From: a virus
Reading direction: 5' to 3' (one strand)
DNA: 25,842 nucleotides
Virus record (IMG/VR): IMGVR_UViG_3300007735_000536
Location: 1 to 25,842 of that record
The notes beneath the pieces were generated by a model that saw nothing but the letters and a program-made list of their open reading frames with translations, made no database searches and was not told where the DNA came from. How positions within the stretch are numbered: the stretch's first letter is position 1; the number at the start of each line of letters is the position of its first letter. Shown one piece after another: positions 1-5,971 of this stretch. A program made the translations under genes and the position numbers.

Positions 1-459
1 ACTTTCATCATTGCGCCTAGACACTAATCCTTTGAGTACCTTGCCGCCAGCCTTTGTCCAATCCAAAAAGGCTTCAGCGGCATCGTCATATTCCCCTCGG
101 TTGTGTTTCATTCTCAGCGTTGAGCGCTGGAGATTACCCAATCCCACATTAAAGGCAAAGCTGGTGAGTGCGCCAAGGCGGCCAGCAGTAAGCCCATCAG
201 GACATAGTCTGCGTACCCCCGCCTCAAAGCTGACCAAATCTTTAGCAAGTATCTCATCTACCTCACTCATGGATAGGGTTCTATCCCAGCCATTTGGGAT
301 AGGCAAAGCCTTACGCTCTGCTAATGGGATTTTAATATGAGACTGATCTATTACATGGCCAACACCAATAGTCCATATGAGTGCCGGGCATTGGTATGGC
401 TTTACTCGCACCCCCTCATGGTGCTTAATCATCTCAATTACTTTGTGGCTTAGACTCAT
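1..459 (-). CDS. GH24 (T4/P22-type) lysozyme, endolysin, 3' end cut by window edge
   Basis: Peptidoglycan muramidase that would degrade the host wall at lysis. The reverse strand from ATG at 459 is open for 153 codons to the window edge with no stop. Residues 14-36 carry the family's active-site stretch (HEGVRVKPY then TIGVGH) with Glu15, Cys24 and Thr30 in the E-8aa-(D/C)-5aa-T spacing. Downstream segments (NVGLGNL at 104-110, GLVSRRNDE at 144-152) match the C-terminal lobe, so only some 10-20 residues should be missing. There is no N-terminal hydrophobic segment, so it is not a signal-arrest-release enzyme and should depend on the holin encoded just upstream, whose stop overlaps this start (ATGA at 456-459). 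Cys in place of the usual Asp is seen in some family members such as P1 Lyz. Family assignment is firm; the length is unknown. Confidence 0.9.
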   Translation of the reverse strand, partial: MSLSHKVIEMIKHHEGVRVKPYQCPALIWTIGVGHVIDQSHIKIPLAERKALPIPNGWDRTLSMSEVDEILAKDLVSFEAGVRRLCPDGLTAGRLGALTSFAFNVGLGNLQRSTLRMKHNRGEYDDAAEAFLDWTKAGGKVLKGLVSRRNDES

Positions 460-941
460 TTCTTAGCGAATGCTTGGGTACCAAACCAGAATGCAATGAT
501 GGATGCAAGGATCTGCATTTCGTCTGCATCAAAAATCATTGTGACCGACTCAGCAAACGCTGCGCCAGTTGACCAAGCCCACCAGATCGAGGCAATGTCA
601 ACCACGATTAGCAAGAATACAAATAGGTAGGTAACCATTGGCCGTACTGATGCTCGTAGGTTAATGACCCATTGGCTTGCACCTTGACCGATAGCGATGT
701 CGTGGGCATACAAAGCCTCACGCTCTTTCTCTGCTGACTGTATAGCAATCTGCTCTGTGCGGATCTCTTCGACTCTGGCTTGAGCTGCGTATCCACGTTC
801 TAGCATCTGTAGCTCACGCTCAGTCTGCATACGAGCCAGCTCTAGCTCATGTGACTTGTCTGATTTATCTTGAAAAAAATCTAAGAGCTTTGGTAGCCCA
901 CCCATCAGAAACGATAGAGCGGTTGATATTAAAGTTAACAT
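456..941 (-). CDS. Putative holin, 3TM gene-transfer-agent type
   Basis: 161 aa, likely inner-membrane pore former that triggers lysis. Residues 1-20 are hydrophobic/amphipathic. Residues 30-80 form a charged coiled coil rich in Glu, Arg and Gln. A strong membrane segment lies at about 102-124 (TYLFVFLLIVVDIASIWWAW), and a second at about 143-156 ends in IIAFWFG just before a basic C-terminus (AFAKK). The combination LRASVRPMVTYLF plus a terminal FWFG resembles the family known as 'holin of 3TMs' (Pfam GTA_holin_3TM). It sits directly upstream of the lysozyme with an ATGA overlap and follows another membrane protein with a TAATG overlap. The assignment rests on recalled sequence resemblance and context, not on an alignment. 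Confidence 0.75.
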   Translation of the reverse strand: MLTLISTALSFLMGGLPKLLDFFQDKSDKSHELELARMQTERELQMLERGYAAQARVEEIRTEQIAIQSAEKEREALYAHDIAIGQGASQWVINLRASVRPMVTYLFVFLLIVVDIASIWWAWSTGAAFAESVTMIFDADEMQILASIIAFWFGTQAFAKK

Positions 942-1387
942 TATTTATTCCCCCATACAATAAAATAAGCGATCCAAGCAGCGACTGCAAAGCACCAGAA
1001 CTGCGCCCACTTAGCCTTGGCTAGATCGGAGTCAAATGCTTTCTGCAAATCTTTCTCCTGTTTCTCTAGCTTGACCTTGAGAGCCTCAACTTCTGCCCAC
1101 CTCTTGCCATACTTCTTTAAGAAGTCAGCTCGCAGTCTTGCCTCTTCTCTGCGTACTTGCTCTTCGTGTTCCCACGCTATCAGTACACGCTTGAGAAATA
1201 ACTCTTTGCGTACTTCATTCTCTCGCAACTCTCTACGTCTATCGAGGTTGCGTTGCTGGGCTACATCTGATGCCTCTTTCTGTGTATCCGCAATGCTCTT
1301 GGACAGCTCTTTGCTGACCTCACGACTAGCGTTTAGAGAACTGCTGACACCCTTTGCGCCATCAAGAAACCCGAACTGATCTGCCAC
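941..1387 (-). CDS. Coiled-coil protein with C-terminal membrane anchor (lysis region, function unknown)
   Basis: No family recognised. From a GTG start at 1387 it is 148 aa. The middle (about residues 25-120) is a long, highly charged helical region rich in Glu, Lys and Arg, expected to form a coiled coil. The last 22 residues (WAQFWCFAVAAWIAYFIV, then WGNK) are one clear membrane segment. The frame also extends upstream to TTG at 1423, but that would overlap the preceding gene by 35 nt. GTG at 1387 lies one base after the preceding TAA, so I prefer it; neither start has a strong SD. The neighbours are membrane/lysis genes, suggesting a lysis accessory role. A classical i-spanin has its anchor at the N-terminus, so this protein has the opposite layout. 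A virion or membrane-remodelling role is equally possible. Confidence 0.65.
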   Translation of the reverse strand: MADQFGFLDGAKGVSSSLNASREVSKELSKSIADTQKEASDVAQQRNLDRRRELRENEVRKELFLKRVLIAWEHEEQVRREEARLRADFLKKYGKRWAEVEALKVKLEKQEKDLQKAFDSDLAKAKWAQFWCFAVAAWIAYFIVWGNK

Positions 1388-1388
1388 A

Positions 1389-1574
1389 TTAGTTGCCGAT
1401 CTTAATGTGACCCATCCCAGCAAGGAATGTAACTAAGCCAACTGCGCCAACTCCGACAATCCAAAAGAACTTCGTGACTACAGACTTACCAATATTGGTA
1501 TAGACCTTCTCAATAACACGCTCGGTCACCTTCTCAACAATCTCTTCAATCTCTTTTTCGGTAAGCTGTGTCAT
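1389..1574 (-). CDS. Small single-span membrane protein in lysis region
   Basis: 61 aa from ATG at 1574; a GTG nine bases earlier in frame would add three residues. Residues 5-32 are an amphipathic Glu/Lys/Val-rich helix (EEIVEKVTERVIEKV), and residues 36-56 form one membrane segment (FFWIVGVGAVGLVTFLAG). This amphipathic helix followed by one span resembles small membrane proteins that often sit beside phage holins, so an accessory or antiholin-like role is plausible (inference). It starts five bases after the stop of the preceding small gene and is followed by the coiled-coil/membrane-anchor gene. Confidence 0.7.
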   Translation of the reverse strand: MTQLTEKEIEEIVEKVTERVIEKVYTNIGKSVVTKFFWIVGVGAVGLVTFLAGMGHIKIGN

Positions 1575-1579
1575 AGTAA

Positions 1580-1726
1580 TCACGCTTTCTTTCGTACTGT
1601 TTTGCGTACTACTTTCTTAGCAGCCTTGCGAGCTGGCTTAACTGTTACTGGTTTAGCAATAGGAAACTCAATGGTTGCCTTTTGCACAAAGCCAAACTTG
1701 TCCATAACCCAATCGATAATAAACAT
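1580..1726 (-). CDS. Small protein with Lys/Arg-rich histone-like tail, function unknown
   Basis: 48-aa gene. ATG at 1726 is preceded by AAGGAAAG at a good distance, and the SD overlaps the stop of the upstream gene; the stop is at 1580-1582. The N-terminal half (MFIIDWVMDKFGFV) is hydrophobic/amphipathic. The C-terminal half (about residues 28-48) has the pattern KPARKAAKKVVRK and is strongly basic, like histone H1-type or AlgP-type tails. Such a peptide could bind nucleic acid or act on membranes, but nothing in the sequence settles this. The open frame, SD and tight packing between two genes support that it is real. Confidence 0.6.
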   Translation of the reverse strand: MFIIDWVMDKFGFVQKATIEFPIAKPVTVKPARKAAKKVVRKTVRKKA

Positions 1727-1736
1727 TATGCTTTCC

Positions 1737-1997
1737 TTATGGCTTTGGATATTTTAATTTGATGGCATTAATCTGTGCCTTCCAAGCATCTAAGCCTTCG
1801 TGGAAGATTGTGTCAAACTGGTCGGCATAGGAGGGGTACTCGGCTGCTCTCTGATACTTATATGTGTCTGGGTCAACCCAAGCGTTTACTGCGGCTAAAT
1901 CAATTTCAACCTTGTTGCCGTCTTTATCAAAAGCACCAGCCGTATCATCAATAGAAACGACTTGTGGATATAGTGCGTATATAGCGTTATGATTCAT
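1737..1997 (-). CDS. Tail-fibre accessory / assembly chaperone-like protein, copy 2
   Basis: 86 aa, soluble. It starts with a YALYPQVV stretch, has a central acidic loop (DKDGNKVEID), and ends with a helical RAAEYPS plus a final KLKYPKP. It is a clear paralogue of the 88-aa gene at 3453-3719: both share YPQVV near the start, an (F/Y)DxDGNxV motif, AAVxAxVD, the identical RAAEYPS, and a closing K(L/A)KYPK. Proteins of this size and ending often follow fibre genes in environmental phages and are annotated as tail assembly chaperones or as XkdW-like. It follows its paired tip-like gene by an ATGA overlap at 1994-1997, which supports a role in folding or capping that fibre (inference). Confidence 0.6.
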   Translation of the reverse strand: MNHNAIYALYPQVVSIDDTAGAFDKDGNKVEIDLAAVNAWVDPDTYKYQRAAEYPSYADQFDTIFHEGLDAWKAQINAIKLKYPKP

Positions 1998-2548
1998 GCC
2001 GCAATCTCCATAACTGTAATTGATGATGCCGTTAGACCATCTCTGTTGGTTTCGTTAATATTGTCACCAGTTCTATTTACATACTGTATGCCAGCACCAT
2101 AATTTGCAGTTTGTAATTTATATGTTGTAGCTGATGTTGTTGCTGGACTATCTAAAAATGTTGCAGTTACTGGTATTAATTGATTTCCATTTGAATTACC
2201 AAAAGTATTTGAATACAACCCGCACCGAGTTAAGCCACCATCACCAGCATATATTTTTGTTGAACCACGCAAAAGATGAACAATTCCAGCGTAAATAGAA
2301 AAACCAATATGCAAGTCAACAAGTACAAGTATTTTATTGCTTGATGATGCTGGTGTAATAGTTACAGATAATCCAGTAATATCGGCTAATGTAGATGAAG
2401 ATGTGGAAAAAGTATCAGTTTTTACGGCTTGAACCACTTGCAACACGCTACCAACAGGTAAATTTGCTCTACCTACATTTTGTACAGCACTAATACCAGT
2501 ATTGGTTAATCCTGATATTGAGCCATCTCCATTTAGTGTAATAGGCAT
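1994..2548 (-). CDS. Fibre-tip-like structural protein, copy 2
   Basis: 184 aa, Ser/Thr/Gly-rich and predicted all-beta with no membrane segment. Residues 1-30 are a short leader (MPITLNGDGSISGL). From about residue 32 there is a conserved core, VLQVVQAVKTDTFST, then ADITGLSVTITP and SNKILVLV, and the protein ends in TVMEIAA. The same core and ending occur in the 198-aa gene at 3719-4315, so the two are paralogues. This core is common at the ends of fibre-like proteins in aquatic phages and may be a trimeric beta-sandwich tip. TAATG overlap with the upstream S74 fibre gene and ATGA overlap with the accessory gene place it in the fibre operon. Receptor binding is a reasonable but unproven role. 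Confidence 0.6.
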   Translation of the reverse strand: MPITLNGDGSISGLTNTGISAVQNVGRANLPVGSVLQVVQAVKTDTFSTSSSTLADITGLSVTITPASSSNKILVLVDLHIGFSIYAGIVHLLRGSTKIYAGDGGLTRCGLYSNTFGNSNGNQLIPVTATFLDSPATTSATTYKLQTANYGAGIQYVNRTGDNINETNRDGLTASSITVMEIAA

Positions 2549-3453
2549 TATGCTACTCCTTTTAAGGCTTGAACTTCTGCTTTAGTTGCGTCTAGTTCTG
2601 CTTTTACTTCGTTTAACTCAGCTTTGAGTTCTTGGATTGCGGCTGTTAGTGTTGCGACTAAGAATGAAGTATCAATGCCCTGTGGATTAATTGAGCCATC
2701 TTCGTTTACTGCGTCTTTTTCGCCAACAACAGCGTCAGGCACAACAGCTTGAAGTTCGTGAGCAATAAAGCCTTGCCCAGCATCGCCAGTTGCTTTCCAT
2801 GTATAAGTGCATGGTTTTAATTGAGCGACTTTAGCTAAAGCACCTGTCATTGGTGCAATGTTTTCTTTTAAACGGTAATCAGATGATGTGTTGTATGCAA
2901 CATTTGAACCGCTTTTTGATATGCTTCCAACAACCGTATTTCCTGAATCAAAAAAACCAACCATTCCTTGACCTGATGAAAGTCCTTTAACACCTAAAGG
3001 GTATGGACTACTTGAATCAGCAGTAAAAACACCGTAAGCATTTGCACCAGTAGATGATGTTGTTCCAACTTGTAACTGTCCTGTATTACCAGCACCGCTT
3101 CGACTTGAAAAAACTAAATTACCACTAGAATCAAAACGACCATATTCTGCTGTATAACCTTCAAAAGCAAGATAACCATTAGCGTTTAAAGCTGAGTTAT
3201 ATGCACTTAATTTAACACCGCCAGCAGTATTGCCATTTTGAATTTCAAAAATACCATTACTTCCTGTATTTCTAATTGTGCCACCAGAAACATTTAATTT
3301 TGTTTGAGGACTTGTAGTGCCAATACCAACATTCTGACTTGTATCAATCGTTACAGCAGTCGTTCCGTTATTGGTTGCTAGTTGTAATGAGCCTGAGTTA
3401 TCCGCAGAGGTAACTAAGCCACTTGTAGTTGTTGCGTTCAGAATACTTGGCAT
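2548..3453 (-). CDS. Tail fibre/spike with C-terminal Peptidase S74 self-cleaving chaperone
   Basis: 301 aa. Residues 1-60 resemble a common fibre leader (TAVTIDTSQNVGIGTTSP). Residues 60-185 are Gly/Ser-rich beta structure. From about 188 the intramolecular chaperone begins with SSDYRLKENI. Ser191 and Lys196 have the +5 spacing of the catalytic pair in endosialidase-type S74 domains, so cleavage before Ser191 would release a 111-residue chaperone from a 190-residue fibre. Further S74 features are the GFIAHELQAVVPDAV stretch (228-242), the FLVATLTAAIQEL helix and a C-terminal coiled coil (270-298). It lies between the two paralogous tip/accessory cassettes, with TAATG overlaps at both ends. 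Domain call firm; the target of the fibre unknown. Confidence 0.85.
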   Translation of the reverse strand: MPSILNATTTSGLVTSADNSGSLQLATNNGTTAVTIDTSQNVGIGTTSPQTKLNVSGGTIRNTGSNGIFEIQNGNTAGGVKLSAYNSALNANGYLAFEGYTAEYGRFDSSGNLVFSSRSGAGNTGQLQVGTTSSTGANAYGVFTADSSSPYPLGVKGLSSGQGMVGFFDSGNTVVGSISKSGSNVAYNTSSDYRLKENIAPMTGALAKVAQLKPCTYTWKATGDAGQGFIAHELQAVVPDAVVGEKDAVNEDGSINPQGIDTSFLVATLTAAIQELKAELNEVKAELDATKAEVQALKGVA

Positions 3454-3719
3454 TATGCTACTCCCTTCGGATACTTAGCTTTGACTGCTAAACAGTCAGC
3501 AATGTATTTATCAATCTGTGCTTGGTCACCTTTTACGATTCCATCCAAATATTCTGTAACGCTTGGATATTCTGCTGCTCGTTTAGCAATATAAGCATGA
3601 GCATCAACATAAGCCTGTACTGCGGCTTTATCGTATGCGACTTCGTTACCATCGGCATCGTAGGCTGTGTCATTATTAATAGTAACGACTTGTGGGTAGA
3701 GTTTATAAATAGCGTACAT
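3453..3719 (-). CDS. Tail-fibre accessory / assembly chaperone-like protein, copy 1
   Basis: 88-aa paralogue of the gene at 1737-1997, with YPQVV near the start, YDADGNEV, AAVQAYVD, RAAEYPS, and an ending in VKAKYPK. The last residues, KGVA, are the same as the end of the S74 fibre encoded immediately downstream. No membrane segment or known catalytic motif is present. The ATG at 3719 overlaps the stop of the 198-aa tip-like gene (TAATG), so it is paired with that protein exactly as copy 2 is paired with its own. A fibre-folding or attachment accessory role is inferred from this repeated pairing. Confidence 0.6.
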   Translation of the reverse strand: MYAIYKLYPQVVTINNDTAYDADGNEVAYDKAAVQAYVDAHAYIAKRAAEYPSVTEYLDGIVKGDQAQIDKYIADCLAVKAKYPKGVA

Positions 3720-4315
3720 TATGCAGCAATCTCCATAACAATAATTGATGAAGCACCTGTGGCAACAGTATTTGTTCCACCACCACCAATAGAATAGTTA
3801 ATTTGAACTGGATTTCCTGTACTTCCACCTACTGTGCATTGAACAGAATAAGTTGTTGAAGAAGTAGTTGCTGGCGAATCTAAATAAATTAAACTTTGTG
3901 ATACAAGTAAATTAGTTAAATTTTGTTGCCATCCACCACCAACTACTGACCTAATTGCACTACCAGATGCGTTTCCAATATATGATGATGTATTACCGCC
4001 AGCTAATTTAAACATTGCTGAATTACCGTTCATTCCTGAACTAGAAACTTGTGCAATAACTAATATTTTACTAGTTGCAGAAGTTGGTGTAATGCTTACA
4101 GTAAGTCCTGTAATATCAACAAAAGAACTACTCGTTGTAGAAAAAGTATCGGTTTTAGCCGTTTGAACCACCTGAATCACATTACCAGCTTTAGGCGATG
4201 TGGTTGTAAGAATTGTTCCGCTAGTGGTCGGCAAAGTTAAAACAGTAGACCCAGCAACGGCTGGTTCTTGTAGTGTGATACTTCCGCTAGTTGAGCCTAC
4301 TAAAACAATACTCAT
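3719..4315 (-). CDS. Fibre-tip-like structural protein, copy 1
   Basis: 198 aa from ATG at 4315, which overlaps the stop of the long tail fibre (ATGA). A GTG at 4327 is in frame but would overlap more, and an AGGTG motif lies at a usable distance from the ATG. Residues 1-45 form a leader (SIVLVGSTSGSITLQEP, then a LPTTSGTIL stretch). The core, VIQVVQTAKTDTFST, VDITGLTVSITP and TSKILVIA, parallels copy 2 at 1994-2548. The middle diverges and is very rich in Gly, Asn and Ser, and the end is IIVMEIAA. Divergence in the middle with conserved ends is what one expects if the middle contacts different receptors (inference). Confidence 0.6.
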   Translation of the reverse strand: MSIVLVGSTSGSITLQEPAVAGSTVLTLPTTSGTILTTTSPKAGNVIQVVQTAKTDTFSTTSSSFVDITGLTVSITPTSATSKILVIAQVSSSGMNGNSAMFKLAGGNTSSYIGNASGSAIRSVVGGGWQQNLTNLLVSQSLIYLDSPATTSSTTYSVQCTVGGSTGNPVQINYSIGGGGTNTVATGASSIIVMEIAA

Positions 4316-5934
4316 AATATTACCCACCTTTGTCCTGATGCAACTGTTACTGAGAATCCGCTAGAGATTGTGATTGGCCCAACTGACAGACAATTGTTGC
4401 CTGATGTCGTTGTGATATTTTCAGCAATCGTGGTGCTGTTATAAGCAATTGCTTTAGTAGCAGCTGATCCAAAGTATTGACCGCCAGCTACGGCTGACGT
4501 TGTAACCGATGTTACTAATCCCTTGCCGTTAACTGTAACTACAGGAATAGAACTAGATGAGCCAAAGGTTCCAGTAGTTGAGTTGACTGTGGCCAATGTC
4601 AGAGCAGACGATCCAGCAGAGCTAGTCGCATCACCAGTAAACGCTGGCAGTCTGGCTGCACCGAGTGTGCCACTAGAGATATTGCTTGCGTTAGTGGTGT
4701 CAGTTGTTGCCGATGCAACCAAGCCAAGATTAGTACGAGCTGTAGATACCGAGGTTAGATCAGATAGGTTGTTTGCTTTAGCCAAGTAATCTGTGCCTGA
4801 TACATAAGCAGCTACCCAAGCAGATCCTGTGTAAACTTTCATTGCTCCAGATACAGAGTTGAAGTACAGAGAGCCAGCAACTAAAGCGTTGCCGTCATTA
4901 TCTAATGTTGGATCACTTGTTTTGCTACCGAGATATCTGTCATCAAAGTTATCGTATGCGGTTAGCGTTGCATCACGAGCTGCCTCGGCTGCTGTCTGTG
5001 CGTTGCCAGCTGCTGTTGCGCTATTGGCTGCATTGGTTGCATTGGTTGATGCATTTTGAATAGCAACGATATTGGTAGCGTTTGTATTAACCGCTGCAAT
5101 ATTTGTAGCTACAGTTGATACGTTTGTATTATTTGTAGCAACAGTCGATACGGCAGAGCTGATACCAGCAACTGTGGTTACGTTAGCCGAGATGCCAGCA
5201 ACTGTCGTTACGTTACCAGAAACACCGGCAACTGTAGAAATGTTTGCATTGTTACCAGCGACTGTATTAATGTTGCTTGAGTTGCCAGCCACCGATGTGA
5301 CGTTAGCACTAATTCCGGCAACAGTTGTGACGTTGCTTGATATACCAGCTACTGTGTTGATGTTTGTATTATTACCAGCAACAGTATTAACCGATGCAAT
5401 ATTGGTAGCCACAGTATTGATGTTGGCTGACTGAGCTGCAACTGTGGTTACAGCGCCAATGCTTGGGCCAGCCTCTGGGTTACCAGTTGTTGCGTTAAAT
5501 GCTAGGACTGTACCAGCACGAGATGCTTTAGCTGGCAGAGTCATGTTGATGTCAGTTGGATCTACTACTGGAGCCTTGAGTCCACGCTCTGCGGTCTCAG
5601 CGACTTGCTGTGCGTAGATGGTCTGGCTGTCTAGATCGGTATTCAATGTGCTGGCAAAGAGGTCTCCACCAGTTGTGTAGTCGCTAGTACGTTGGATTGC
5701 TCTAGCGCCCACAATCGTAATGTTGCCTGTGCCAGCGGTTACTAGGGTAACTGAGCCTGTGCCGTTAGCGTTAATCGTTACGCTGTAGTCTGTGGTCAGA
5801 GTGAGCAACGTGCTACCCCGATATACAGCGATATCGGTATTAGCAAGAATTTCAAACGTAAAGGCATATGGCCCGACACCAGTATTGGTGTAGACCACAC
5901 GTCTTGCTACGTTAGATATCGCATAATCAGCCAT
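4312..5934 (-). CDS. T7-type tail fibre with decapeptide-repeat shaft
   Basis: 540 aa. Residues 1-120 resemble the T7 gp17 N-terminal virion-attachment domain: PYAFTFEILANTDIAVY, TTDYSV, then an AIQRTSDYTTGG segment and a YAQQVAETAERGL helix. Residues about 161-290 are thirteen near-perfect ten-residue repeats of the form NVxTVAGxxx. An Ala-rich helical stretch follows (291-325, AANSATAAGNAQTAAEAARD). Residues 330-540 are a Ser/Thr/Gly-rich distal part with typical fibre motifs (NNLSDLTSVSTARTNLGL and ARLPAFTGD). No chaperone domain is present at its C-terminus. It follows the ejection proteins after 37 bases and has an AGGGAAA SD. It probably forms the adhesin trimer that anchors the downstream tip proteins. 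Confidence 0.85.
   Translation of the reverse strand: MADYAISNVARRVVYTNTGVGPYAFTFEILANTDIAVYRGSTLLTLTTDYSVTINANGTGSVTLVTAGTGNITIVGARAIQRTSDYTTGGDLFASTLNTDLDSQTIYAQQVAETAERGLKAPVVDPTDINMTLPAKASRAGTVLAFNATTGNPEAGPSIGAVTTVAAQSANINTVATNIASVNTVAGNNTNINTVAGISSNVTTVAGISANVTSVAGNSSNINTVAGNNANISTVAGVSGNVTTVAGISANVTTVAGISSAVSTVATNNTNVSTVATNIAAVNTNATNIVAIQNASTNATNAANSATAAGNAQTAAEAARDATLTAYDNFDDRYLGSKTSDPTLDNDGNALVAGSLYFNSVSGAMKVYTGSAWVAAYVSGTDYLAKANNLSDLTSVSTARTNLGLVASATTDTTNASNISSGTLGAARLPAFTGDATSSAGSSALTLATVNSTTGTFGSSSSIPVVTVNGKGLVTSVTTSAVAGGQYFGSAATKAIAYNSTTIAENITTTSGNNCLSVGPITISSGFSVTVASGQRWVIL
5065..5454 (-). repeat. In-frame tandem repeat, about 13 units of 30 bp, inside tail fibre
   Basis: Encodes residues 161-290 of the fibre, with register constant at exactly ten residues and consensus NVxTVAG followed by NNx, ISx or similar. 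The unit sequences differ at synonymous and third-variable positions, so this is an old coding repeat and not a recent slippage array. Repeat number may vary between relatives and change shaft length. Confidence 0.9.
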
Positions 5935-5971
5935 AATATTTCCCTAATCTAGTTGATTTTTTCATAAAAGT

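Noticed and set aside
1388-1423. TTG-started N-terminal extension of the coiled-coil protein
   Set aside because: It would overlap the preceding gene by 35 nt without an SD; GTG at 1387 fits the packing better, although this is not proven.
5065-5454. Regular 30-bp units suggestive of a CRISPR array
   Set aside because: The units are contiguous with no unique spacers, in frame with the fibre, and encode a decapeptide repeat.
1737-5934. Possible diversity-generating retroelement (variable repeat in fibre genes), given BPP-1-like head genes
   Set aside because: No reverse transcriptase in the window and no template/variable repeat pair differing at adenines was found by eye.
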